This document shows, piece after piece, positions 36,901 to 47,425 of a stretch of 64,000 bases of DNA. Under the pieces are notes generated by a model, which did not search any database, was not told where the DNA came from, and was given only the letters and a program-made list of their open reading frames with translations. Source of the stretch: Ashinkailepas kermadecensis (lineage: Eukaryota > Arthropoda > Thecostraca > Neolepadidae); the NCBI GenBank assembly GCA_034440615.1, contig JAOTOM010005053.1, forward strand, positions 253,501 to 317,500. Direction: 5' to 3'. The position numbers and the translations under genes are program-made. How positions within the stretch are numbered: the first letter of the stretch is position 1; the number at the start of each line of letters is the position of its first letter.

Positions 36901-38526
36901 CACATTTATGGTTTCAATTCCATTGAAAAGGAAATTAAATATTGTAGGAATATCCCCTTGTACCTCAAACAGTCCCACTGAGGTTTATTTGTTTAAGTTC
37001 TGAAATTAAAACTTCTGACTCACAGACAAAACGAGGAACAATTTGTTAGGGGAAAACACTCACAAGTTTGGCTCAATTTAGGAGTCATTTTTTAACTCTG
37101 GGGGATCTAGACATTGAGTTTAGGGAAAGGGCATGTCCTGATTTTGCTGACAACAATTTGCCAGAAGCTGTTAAGTGTGTGTGGGGAGGTGGGGGGGGGG
37201 CTGGAAAGCAATTTCTGGGGGTAATTTTGTTTTGCAGAAGTTGTTGCACAAGTCAGGGTGGAGGGTTAGCTTTCTGGGTGACAATTTTGCACCATTTGCT
37301 ACATATTTGTCCAGATTCATCAAAGAATTTGTCACATTTTGTCACACTGTATGGTAATCATCTTAAGGCAGCACCGATACAGCCAAGAGTTGAAATTTAA
37401 AACCAGTCAGTTGGGGGGCATCTGTTGGCTGCATGGACTAGGTGCTTAGGGAGGTGCTATGGCCATTCTGGCCCCCCCGGATCCACTAGTGTTTTTAACT
37501 TCTATGAGATAAAAATGCAAGTGTGTTAATTTATCATATTTGAATGCACACAGTAGGTCAGGGTCAGCACCAGCTGCTGGAAATTGCTTGTTACAGAAAG
37601 TGGCACAGTATCCCCATATGGAATCTTCCATTTTTTCAGTGGCAATATGGAAACATACCAACGGCCTTGTTTAGCACACATATAAGCCTTCACAGGAAAT
37701 TAAGGCATGTATTGGCCTACAGTTAATGCATGCTATTTTTAGTAATTGGGTTATTTGCAGTCATTTCATGGCAATGTGGTTGCATAAATAATTTTGTCAA
37801 GCTGTAATTAACCATCGGAGGCTGTGCAGTACCACTGTGAGTTAACTGCAATTATAAGTAATGAGGGAGGTTAAAAATCCTGCATCTCAAAATATTGGCA
37901 CATGCCTGTAACATCCGGGTGGCTGCTGTGTTTATGTTCTGGGCTTTTGTACTGTGTGCTTCATATCTGTTGTTTTTCTTCTACAGATACTTTTTGTGTC
38001 ATAGTGTGTGATGCCAAAAATCCAGTACAATAACATAAAATGCCACCAACATACAATGCCCTAGTCTGCCACCATATTGTGGTCTTAGGTGCCGCTGCTA
38101 CACCAAATATGTGAAAATATTCACTTGCTAAATGCCACAGGGGAACTGTAACATATGAATTTAATTAGTGAGAAATGATCCACTGAGCAGCTGGTGTTTC
38201 TCGGTTGACAAGACTATCTATATGTATGGTCTTGCTCCAGAAGTACAGAGATCAGATATTTGGTTGAATTGCAATGTATTGAGCCATTGCTGATTTACCA
38301 TGTAAACAATGCACAATGTGTTTACATAAAGTGCAATTCTGTCCCCAGATAATCCCTCTGACCACGAGGCCCCAACCTAGCAAACAAGCAGGTACAAACC
38401 ATTAGCTGCCAGCAATGATTTCTGGAAACATGAATGTATTGTGCATATTTGCTTTGTACAGAACTCAACATAATTCTTCATTTAAAATATTCATCGCTAT
38501 TATTTGATGAGTGATGAGGATTCCAT
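33901..38526. other. Intron-like AT-rich DNA
   Basis: No gene recognised. AGGTTAGGTCAGGTTAGGTC-type words lie at 34115-34175. The CACTAGTGGATCCGG-like terminus (inverted) is at 37475-37492. Several tracts repeat 'aagccagtttaaaccggctg' words (34440-34490, 35925-36010), suggesting an unclassified dispersed repeat. Confidence 0.4.
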
Positions 38527-38535
38527 TTGTTTCAG

Positions 38536-38702
38536 AATACAAGAAAACATCGATGTAACACATGCCAATTTTCCGATTACAATACTTCGATATTTGCAAA
38601 ACACCTGCAACGCCATTCTGTTGAGAACAATAATTCAAGATTCCCTTGCACATATTGCAATCAGCTTCTATCTTCAGGAAGAAATTGGAAAAGGCATGTT
38701 AA
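38536..38702 (+). CDS. C2H2-type coding segment, upstream part
   Basis: A polypyrimidine tract and TTTGTTTCAG at 38526-38535 form a good splice acceptor. The frame then reads KHRCNTCQFSDYNTSIFAKH then LQRH (C-x2-C-x12-H-x3-H) and a second half-finger FPCTYCNQLLSSGRNWKRH. It stops at TTAA (38699-38702), where a terminal-inverted-repeat element begins. I take this and 39534-39994 as parts of one gene of unknown function. Confidence 0.6.
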
Positions 38703-39529
38703 CCCTCGCCCGTATAGGAGGGGGGTGCAACCCCCCTAATATTTTTTGTGTATTCCTTCCAAACCGATGAACGGATCGCTCTGAGATTTTCAGTACCCTC
38801 TGGGGCAACCTTTTGACGACTTTTGGTGAATTTTTTTTTGGGAGGGCATGTCAGGTCACAGAGTTATGAGGTCATAAAAGGGAGCACCTCCGAGCAGTTT
38901 TCAACAAATGTGATTATCGCACCTAAACATGACATTGTTGCCTACATCGACTGGTACAATGTGTTTTGCAATGCAATTTTGCAATGCCCAGATGGGTTCC
39001 CATTGGAAAAATAATGTTCAAAAAATCGGTGACCTCGGTTGACCTCGTTTGACCTTCCGACCTTTTTTAGCTGACCTACGGTAATTTTTCGTGCTGAATT
39101 CGAATTCAGCGTCCATTTTTACCCTAAGGCACTCTAAACTTCGAAATTGGAACCACTCTTAAAAAAGTTGGATATTTGGGGTCACGGCTTTGACCTCATT
39201 TGGTGCATGACATATTGGTCCGATCACATCGTGTCACATGTCGTCATGTTCGCAAGGTCCCAATAAACATGTTTTCGGCCATGTCGTGCATATTTAGACA
39301 GTAGTTTCGATATAACTGACGATTTTCTTCGGAAAATACCAAAAAAATCAATTTTAGACTTTTGATCTGACCTGGAAGGTCAACCATTGACCTTAGAAGG
39401 TCATACTGAATTTCAATCGCGAGATCTCGGCCGAATCTATAACTTTCGTATTTGGTTCGTTTTCGTAACATGCACGGTTTCGAATTGCCGGGGGGGGTCG
39501 TACCAGACGTACCTATACGGCCGAAGGTG
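38703..39529. mobile_element. piggyBac-like nonautonomous element splitting the coding segments
   Basis: The termini are CCCTCGCCCGTATAGG and its counterpart CCTATACGGCCGAAGG. The left flank is TTAA (38699-38702), the piggyBac target; the right flank is GTAA (39530-39533), one base off. Inside are G/C-run hairpin GGGGGGTGCAACCCCCC at 38718-38734 and repeated TGACCT/AGGTCA half-sites (39030-39060, 39180-39200, 39370-39405). It has no transposase. It either disrupts the exon or acts as an intron. Confidence 0.6.
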
Positions 39530-39533
39530 GTAA

Positions 39534-39994
39534 AATGCCGAATACAAGCGAGGGTTCAGCAAAAGCATAACCAATGCTTCGAAACATCATGCAGTGTGGG
39601 TCAAAGTGAAAATCCAAATGATGGAGTGGTAGTCGCAGATTGCGTTGGAGATGAGCAGCAAGATGTAGGGCCACAGTGCAGTTCTTCCCAAAGAAGACAC
39701 AAAGATGTTGCCCAGTTTCTCGGAAAATTGCACTACGTCCACAATATACCCACGTCTGTTTGCTCTTACATTGTGGATCAACAATTGTTTTTTACACGGT
39801 CGGTACTCGATGAAATTCAAGACAAAATGGACGCCGAAACACCCAACGCTCAGGTCAACATTATCTCAAAAGCACAGAACTTGGAGACTACTTCTGCATT
39901 TCGAGAGCTAAGATCGGGTCATAAACTGAACAAATTTTTATTGGACGAACTCAACTTCAATCCTCCCAAGTCTGTGTTTCTGACTGACTGTGTT
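39534..39994 (+). CDS. Coding segment of unknown function, downstream part
   Basis: The frame (open from 39452 through 40207) contains KDVAQFLGKLHYVHNIPTSV, then VDQQLFFTRSVLDEIQDKM and FRELRSGHKLNKFLLDELNF NPPKSVFL. The layout of two C2H2 fingers followed by this helical segment resembles a widespread uncharacterised animal protein family (fingers, then a 'lkl...lp.s..d.iv' segment, then 'nk.f...fn...p..v.l'). That match is from memory and needs a search. Coding continuity probably ends near 39994, where a tandemly duplicated repeat begins. Joining to 38702 depends on a single A at the element edge, so the junction is unresolved. Confidence 0.5.
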
Positions 39995-40004
39995 TTTTTC
40001 TGTG

Positions 40005-41100
40005 CATCAGCCCACTTCAGTTCCTCAGCTGTTCGTGGAGAGACTGTGCTAGTCACTAAGTGGTGCTTTTTTAAGGCTAGGATTTGCCTCATGTGCATCA
40101 TCGCCGATGGTTGTGCGGCCTTCCGCCGCCGGGTTCGGATAATTTTGTATCGTTTGTGCTCAGCGTTAACAGCATTAGCTTTTCAAAGACCAATTCCGTG
40201 GTCTTGAGTTTTTATCTCTGCAGTGTGGCTCAGGCCTGATCTCGCGTAGATGACGTGTAGTCGTTGGAGGTACACTCCTGAGGTCGGGTGCGGCCGGCTC
40301 GCGTGGCGGATTCGACGCCCTCCCTATCAGCTGATATGGCATCAGCCCACTTCAGTTCCTCAGCTGTTCGTGGAGAGACTGTGCTAGTCACTAGTGGTGT
40401 TTTTGTAAGGCAGGATTTGCCTCATGTGCATCATCGCCGATGGTTGTGTGGCCTTCCGCCGCCGGGTTCGGATAAGTTTTTCCCCGTTTATGCTGAGCGT
40501 TTTTCACTTGTGCTGAGAACGCTGAGCGGTCTTTGACAATTGTTCGCTTTTTAAAGACCAATTCCGAGGTCTTGAGTTTTTTTACAGGGTGTTTAACAAT
40601 TGTTGAAACAAAATAGCGGCCTTTCAGATCGTCACTAATGACTTTATTCTCTTTCTCTTTTCACATTATTGCTGGGAAATAGTTTAACATTTTGATATAT
40701 TGAACAAAATATTGAGTGAAGTCATGCCCTGGACGATGGAGCAGAAGATCTTTTGTGTGAAGACATATACGAAACTCCTGTGTCACAGGGTTGAAAGACT
40801 TAGTTTCGTATATGTCTTCACACAAAGGATCTTCTGCTCCATCGTCCAGGACATGACTTCACTATATTTTGTTCAATATATAAAAATGCTAACTATTGCC
40901 CAGCAATAATCTGAAAAGAGAAAGAGAATAAAGTCATTAGTGACGATCTGAAAGGCCGCTACTTTGTTTCAATAATTGTGAAACACCCTGTATATCTGAA
41001 GTGTAGCTCAGATTTGCCTCATCTCACGTAGATGACGGGTTGTCGTTGAGACGGTGTGTGTGGTGGATTCGCGCCACGGCCGGTGGTTTAATGTGTGTGG
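40005..41100. repeat. 335-bp tandem duplication
   Basis: Unit 1 (40005-40339) and unit 2 (from 40340) share GCATCAGCCCACTTCAGTTC, CTCATGTGCATCATCGCCGA, the AAAGACCAATTCCG stretch and CTCACGTAGATGACG-like ends. Unit 2 is interrupted by the palindromic element at 40585-40990. Confidence 0.85.
40585..40990. mobile_element. Palindromic mariner-derived MITE with TA target
   Basis: The 406-bp element begins CAGGGTGTTT and ends AAACACCCTG, flanked by TA (40583-40584 and 40991-40992). It is almost entirely an inverted repeat: arms of about 190 bp (40585-40776 and 40802-40990) around a 25-bp loop. The left arm encodes MPWTMEQKIFCVKTY, matching from memory the start of DUF4817-type (mariner-related) HTH proteins of arthropods. 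So the element is two inverted copies of an autonomous transposon's 5' end. No catalytic domain is present. Confidence 0.9.
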
Positions 41101-41518
41101 TTGAAAAGGCGAATATACATTCGCGTTGCATTTTTACTTTTTTTACACCCAGAGAGGCGGTTTTCGCGAGTTTCGCGGGGAGTAAATGAACCCACGGCGT
41201 GGGAAATGCATGCTAACCATAGGTGCTAAAGTAAGTACCTTTCGGTTTAGCACTATATGGGGAGTGGTTTTTGACAGCCGCCCCATACGGTACTAGCGTA
41301 AGTACCAGTACACCTCTATGCAAGTACCCAGAAGGGTGTTTTAAAAGCACCTTTCACCTTGAAAAGTACCCGGGTGTGAAATCCCAGGGGTGCTCAGAAA
41401 GTAGGTATAGTGAGGCAATCGGCAAAAGTACCGAATGCGAGGTTTGAAAAACTTCGTATGGGTAGTGGTTTTTGACAGCTGGAAACACCTCACAGGGTGC
41501 TACATTTTTTTTACAGTG

Positions 41519-41735
41519 TACTTCTGCGGGACACTACGAAAGTTCACGAACTCTTACGAACGTCTACGGGCCCCTACGAACTACCGCAGACCCCTACGAG
41601 CGTCTACGGGACCCTACGAAAGTCAACGGACCTTTACGAACGTCTAAGGGCCCACACGAACGTCTACTGTCCCTTGCGAATGCATGCGGCCCTTACTTGA
41701 GTCTACGGACCCTTTCAAGCGTTTAATTACCCCTT
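41519..41735. repeat. Cryptic CCCTACGAACGTCTACGGG repeat
   Basis: About 14 degenerate units of 14-16 bp (ACGAACGTCTACGGG, CCCTACGAAAGTCAACGG). It starts right after the terminus-like ACAGTGTA. Three stop-poor forward frames result. Confidence 0.75.
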
Positions 41736-42689
41736 ACCGAATACTGAATTGACGTCTTTCGCAATGACGTTTTGACAGCATGCATCTAAATGCATGCTTT
41801 GGCGGTTTGCATCACTGGTTTACAACAGTGTCGTGCTAACATACAATTCGAGGGGAGAGGATCCGACCTAATGGGCCCACAATGAGGATTTAAAAAACCC
41901 TATTAAACTGTATTTTTATACGGATAAAACCGGCCCTTTTCCAAATGAAACGGCCGAAATCCGAGGACTTCAAAAAATGACGTGGGAAGTCCGGGCCCAC
42001 TTCGCAAAATCCTCCACCCCCTAACTGACAATTCCTGGCCACGTCTGTGCACAGACATGACAACGGCATGTACGAATTTAGGTGTTTGTCGGACCTTAAC
42101 TTCAGCTTTTGACTTTGAAATCCGATTTCTGACAAATCTACCATACTATTTTGAGTTTTAATCGACGCGCTGTATGCTTGTCTACACACAGACTTCAAGA
42201 AAAGGTGCACATAAAACAAAAAGTGCCTCTTTGCACAGCATATTCGCATGTCATTTCCAAAACAAGTGAGGAAGCGGATTAACACAATATATACTGTGTG
42301 CCTTAAGTGATTTATTGAAGGTCAGTGGGTAGTTTGTGCGGGACAATTCATCTAGCCATCAGGACACAGTATAGTACCGCGTCCACCGCGGAAACTTTAT
42401 ATACCCCCAGTGCAGGCCCGGTCTCCGGAGCGTGTTCCTGCTTCACACGGTTAGTACTGCTCGAGTTAACGCCGTGCGCGTTGGAGCCGTCAAGGCTCGA
42501 AGTGCGCTCCTCCCCTCCCCCGACACACTTAGGGCAGTCTAATGCCACGTTGTATGATGCTACATTTAGTATGGGATCGGAGGGGCCCAAGTTCAACTTT
42601 GACCTTCACATTTTTTTAATCACCTCATCCCATGGCTGATGCTGATGCGTTCAAAGCATGATGCAAGCAGTACCATTGCGTGTAAAGAA

Positions 42690-42795
42690 AATATACGACC
42701 TTCAATATACCAGGAGGTGCTGAGTTGATTTCAAAAGTAACGATCAAGGTTATACTTTATTGCTCAACGTTTCGGCCAAGGGCCATGTTTGTTGT
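42690..42795 (-). mobile_element. Inverted copy of the Penelope 3' terminal region
   Basis: The reverse complement reads GGCCGAAACGTTGAGCAATA AAGTATAACC ... CAACTCAGCACCTCCTGG ... TTGAAGGTCG, matching 45966-46070 over about 105 bp. The upstream ribozyme-core CTGACGA is not conserved here. Confidence 0.8.
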
Positions 42796-43779
42796 TATGC
42801 GTTGCAAAAAGCGGATCCAGATGGCGAAAGGGATCTTTAGGCTTGATCGCTTAAGGTACTTGATGTGCGTGAATAAGGTACAAAATCCTGCACCCACGCC
42901 CAGTACCTGCGCGTGTATTCTGTATCCACCAGGGGCGTCGATTTGTATCCTTTTGTGGGGGCCATGGCCCCACCAATGTTGATCTTGGCGCCTTCAATGT
43001 TAATTTGCCCTCCCCCCAATAACCTATGCTATTTTTATGCTGAGAAGAAAGTTAAAGGAAAAAAGAAAGAAAAAACACCATGCTACTTACAAAACTTAGT
43101 TGATGCCAACCAGCACATTTTGTACTGAAATGAAACAGATTTGTATTGGATAGTGGCACTGGCGGATCTAGCCCACCGGTTTGGGGGGGGGGGCAACTTT
43201 CGGTTATTTACTATGAGCTTGATATTTACCTAGGTACCCACCTATATCCCAATGACAATGTGCATATATTCAATATTGATACGCAGCACCCAAGTCTCGA
43301 CCTGCACCAAGAGTCACATGTGAGCCAAATATCTGCCAGCTTATGATACCATGAAAGAAAAAAGGCAACAAGAAGCTGCATGCACACTGTATAATTGCTA
43401 TTCTTGAAGAAAGCAATAGGTAGGTACTAAGCCGTAGCTTACAAGACTTTCTAAACGAACCTGGTAAGCAAAGCCATATAATTAGGTACAGTCCCTAAAT
43501 GATTTGAACGCTTCGGACTGATTGATCGTGACGTCACCAGTTCGATGTAGCCCGATTCCTATGCTGTACAGGAAGCTGCCGCGATTTCCGAAAAATCATA
43601 TATCGGATTATATTGCGCCATTTCGCATGATTCTGGCACCGAAAGAGGGATCGCTTCGCTTTCTTTCACCAACCTATCTACCACTTTTGCTCTAGCAATC
43701 GAAACTATCGCGGTATATAGCGTCAAAGTTGTCTTGCACACTGCCCAACCCGCATCCCAAACTTCGGGGCAGCTACGCC

Positions 43780-43850
43780 CAGCCGTGTGGCGCAGAGGCA
43801 TGAACTCAAACTCGAGATCCAGAGTTGACGGGTTGGAATCTCTCAAAGAA
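43780..43850 (+). mobile_element. tRNA-like sequence (SINE head or tRNA pseudogene)
   Basis: An A-box-like TGGCGCAGAGGC (43788-43799) and a B-box-like GGTTGGAATC (43831-43840) stand at tRNA spacing, and AACTC/GAGTT can form an anticodon-like stem between them. The B box has G where C is expected, so it is probably not a functional tRNA gene. Confidence 0.5.
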
Positions 43851-44852
43851 TCTTGCTTTTTCAACCGCACTATTTTACACGGTGGCAGGCTGGCCAAACT
43901 CAACCACACACACACACACGCACCATTTTGCATTTTTTATTAGGTAGAAACATTACTGCGTGCTATCACACATATTGAACACGCTAACTGCAACCTTAAT
44001 CCTTGGCAACGCGGTACATAGTTTATCGTCGCTTTACCGAGGCTTATTTACTGACACACACGAGCAGAAATCGGGCATATTCCAAATTCGGTGGAGAAAT
44101 TCGGCGCAGCCTGGCAATCGCACTCGTGACGTCACAGCTCAGAAAAATGGGCCTATGGCGGCTGCAGAAGTGAAAACCACCTGCTTGTAAGTTATACAAG
44201 GTCAAAGCCCATCACCAAATGTGTCTGGAGAGCCTTGATAGACACTAGCGCTCATGAAATGCCACAAATCGTGATGGGCGTTCCTAACATCCAAAATCGT
44301 AAAATCCAAAGAAAAAAATTCCAGTTACAGAAATCCCAGCGCCTAAAGTCTAAACTTGCGGTTGCGGTCGACAAATGTGACGGAGGTGAGACATTTGTGG
44401 TGCAATTGCGCGCAGTGTTTAATCCGGGGGCCAATCTCATGTGACGTCGTACTGATTCGTTTTTGTACTTCGCACCTTCTGATGTATCTGCAGATTGGTG
44501 TGATTTTAAATAGTTAATAAATAGCTTGCTGATATTTAATTCCCAAAGGAACATTAGTTGAAAAAGCTGGCAGGTAAGCTTGAACAAATCCAGTTCATGC
44601 CTGTTTTCTGGTTTGTGCTCAGGGTTTCCATGTTAATACCACATAACTACCACGTTTGTCTTCAAGAAGAGCTGTTTTTAGTTTACTTTTGTTAATATTT
44701 TCATTCCACTGCTCTTAGTGCTTTGTCTGCTCAGGATTGGGGCACCTAGTGTTGCATTTCCGTCCAGGGATTGGCACACCTTTTGGTAAATTTACAGCTT
44801 CAGGTAATTTCTGATGTCTTGAAATTTTTTTTCATGCAATGTTTAGGAATGT

Positions 44853-45052
44853 GGGTATCCGTTTTCCAGGAAAAGAGTTGTCATCTTCGCAAGGCTCCGC
44901 TCGCATGAAATAGTATCGGAGGAGACTCGTGAGCAGCACGAGTGAGGAGAGCAGCGACTCATGAGGAGAGCAGCACGAGTCTCCTCCGATACTATTTCAT
45001 GCGAGCGGAGCCTTGCGAAGATGACAACTCTTTTCCTGGAAAACGGATACCC
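44853..45052. repeat. Perfect 78-bp inverted repeat at the Penelope 5' truncation
   Basis: Arm 44853-44930 is the exact reverse complement of 44975-45052 (78/78), separated by a 44-bp spacer rich in GAGGAGAGCAGC. The right arm lies inside the Penelope coding frame (MTTLFLENGYP). The left arm is the same segment, inverted. Confidence 0.97.
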
Positions 45053-45683
45053 AGCACATCGGGTACACTCCGCCGCTCGTGCCGTTCACCCTCACAACAG
45101 GAGTAGGATAAGTGGGCAACGTCGGCATCGAGCGGGTAGTAATCCCAACTATGTTTACATGAGACTTCCATTTGTCGATGACCAACTACGTCGACAGGTA
45201 AACGCAGCCATCCGTTCGTCTCATCTAAACCATGTTAGGGTAGCCTGGACTAGCGGACCTACGCTGAAATCTTACCTGGTCCGCTCAGCCCTGGAAATGC
45301 CGCCATGCCCTGCTGGTAGAAGAACGTGCCACACCTGTATCAACGGGCTCAAAGGTAGATGCACGCGGAAAAACGTAGTTTATAAAATAATGTGCAACCG
45401 CTGTCTTGGAATATTTTATGTCGGTGAAACCAAACGTAGTATCAGGGATAGGTACAATGAGCACTTGGGAGATGCCAGACTTCGGAGAGCATACACACCT
45501 TTAGGCGAACACATGATCGACAAACATTCTAACATGGAACACAGCGACACTAACACGAACTTCCAAGTAGAAATTCTAGCAACAGCCAGGGACAACGCTG
45601 ATCTGAAGGTCCTCGAATCTCTACACATACCTAATCTACGGCCGCAACTAAACACGGAAACGACGTCTTGGTATATCACATAA
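44961..45683 (+). pseudogene. Penelope-like element C-terminus: GIY-YIG endonuclease
   Basis: Penelope elements encode RT followed by a GIY-YIG nuclease that nicks the target. The uninterrupted frame runs from the RT/thumb end (LFLENGYPAHRVHSAARAV) through a linker (YVYMRLPFVDDQLRRQVNAA) and a Cys-rich motif (CPAGRRTCHTCINGLKGRC) to the GIY-YIG core: NVVYKIMCNRCLGIFYVGET (GIY as VVY, YIG as YVG), KRSIRDRYNEHL with the catalytic-type Arg, and ESLHIPNLRPQLN with the conserved Glu and Asn. It stops at 45683. The RT domain is absent, so it is 5'-truncated and not autonomous. It shows no internal stops and appears younger than the RT fragment at 22.4 kb. The start at 44961 lies in the inverted-repeat spacer and is not native. 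Confidence 0.9.
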
Positions 45684-45959
45684 AATTACCTAAATATAAA
45701 TTATATTTTATGTATTACGCGTTATATTGGATATATGTCTATATGTGTGCGTGAGTGTATGTATCGATATGTATATGGACCATCGGCTCGGGCTTCCTCA
45801 GAGGATTCTATCTTGACATAGTTTGTTTCTGGTTTGGAGTTTCTAGTGTCTGCACCACTGAGGAGGCTTTTCTGCATTCCACGTGTCTTTTGCACGCTTT
45901 TTTTATCGCGTGCTTTTTTTTCTCTTTTTTTCAATTGTTAAACTTGGCATTTTTATATC

Positions 45960-46070
45960 ACTCCTGACGATGGCCCCTGGCCGAAACGTTGAGCAATAAA
46001 GTACAACCCTTATCGTTACTTTTGATGTCAACTCAGCACCTCCTGGCATATTGAAGGTCGTGTATATATA
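45960..46070 (+). ncRNA. Hammerhead-ribozyme-like motif in the Penelope 3' terminus
   Basis: CTGACGA (45964-45970, matching the CUGANGA core) is followed by helix II GGCC-CCT-GGCC, then GAAAC (45983-45987), then a short TTG/CAA helix III and a UA cleavage-type dinucleotide at 45997-45998. Hammerhead motifs are known from Penelope-like element ends. Helix I pairing is weak by eye. After the motif comes AATAAAGTAC, then the terminal CAACTCAGCACCTCCTGG. Confidence 0.6.
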
Positions 46071-46089
46071 TTTTATTACACACAATAAC

Positions 46090-47425
46090 CAAACCTAGCC
46101 CATTTGTTTGCTTTATGGAGGCAAATGTGTAAGAACGTGTCTTGTTACCACCTTAAAGCAGAATAATTCAGGTTAGATTAGGTTGGGTTAGGTCTTTTCA
46201 TTTGTAAAATTTCAAGAAGATAAATTGCTGGATATTATTTCAATTTTGTTTTTATAATTGTTTTCTCCAAAGTCAGGTTAGGCTAGGTTAGGTTAGGTTA
46301 TGTTGCATTTTTTAATGTATTTCTTTTAAATGCTATGTTACCTAACTCAAAGCCCGTTTTTAATGTTATTTTCCTCACAACCTGGAAAGTAAGCATTTGC
46401 ACAGAAAATGAGTGGTGCCATCAGCTTAGTGACATTCATAAACATTGCATTAGAAATTTAAATTGAAAAATATTAATAAAACACCTAAAAGCACAAATTT
46501 AGTGTCCTTTCCTCTGCAAATGCATGCTTTTCAATTGGGAGTAAAAATAACACCACAAAATGGTGTGGGGTTAGGAAATATAGCATAAAAATAATGTTCA
46601 AGATGTAAGATAACCTTACCTAACATAGTCCAACTTCCTATACAAGAGATTAATTGTTAGTAATATAAATTTTTAAGGCATTTTCTCAAATATTTTCAAC
46701 TTAAAAACCTAACCTAAGCTAGCCTGAACTGTTTATTTTTGTCGAAAAATAATTAAATAAATTATTTCCCAACAAATGATTTTTTCTAACTTACAACAAA
46801 AGCCTAACCTAACCTGACAAACCTAACCCCTTTGTGTGCTTCATGGAGGTAAAATGTGTGTAAAACTTGTCTTGTGGTTACCTTAAACTAGGATAATACC
46901 TGGCTTTTTAGGTAATTTTCAGCTCATGGTACTGTCTGACTTCTTTTACTTTCTTTTTTAATGCAGTGTTTATTAATGTGCTGAACATGATGTAACCGCT
47001 CATTTCCACTGCAGATGCACACTTTTCAATTGTGAGGCAAAATAACACCCAAAAGATGGCTTGGATTTTAGTAATATAGGATGAAAAATAGTGTTGAGAT
47101 AAAAAATAGATGTAACATAACCTAACCTAACCTAGCCTAGCCTTCCATGCAAGGAATGATGCTTTGTTATGCCCAATTTCCAACAATTTTTTTTTTGTTC
47201 TGAAACATTTTCAACTTAAAACGTCTAACATAACCTAATCTAGCTTGAACCGTTTTTGAAGACATTTTTTTTTTGGAGGGGGGGGGGGAAATTTACTAAC
47301 TTACAACAAAAGCCTAGCCTAACGCAACTAGGCGAAACTTAGCGCCTTTGAATGATTCGTGGAAGTAAAATGGGTGTAAAACCTGTCTTGTGGTTACCTT
47401 AGACTGCAATAATACCCCTTTTTGT
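46090..47425. repeat. AACCT-rich repeat, block D (three to four copies)
   Basis: A segment with TTTGTTTGCTTTATGGAGGC, then TGTCTTGTTACCACCTTAAA, then AACCTAACC words, recurs at about 46095, 46825 and 47345 on this strand and inverted at 55920-56010. Another phrase (GCAAATGCTTACTTTTCAGG) belongs to the same family (46390 inverted, 56200, 57875). Confidence 0.75.

Noticed and set aside
43788..43840. Functional tRNA gene
   Set aside because: The B box is altered and acceptor pairing is not visible; kept only as a tRNA-like remnant.
44961..45683. Stand-alone homing endonuclease
   Set aside because: The GIY-YIG frame is preceded by Penelope-type RT end and linker sequence, so it is a truncated retroelement.
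46090..47425. Telomere or interstitial telomeric array of AACCT
   Set aside because: AACCT words are scattered and never form a continuous array; they belong to a dispersed repeat family.
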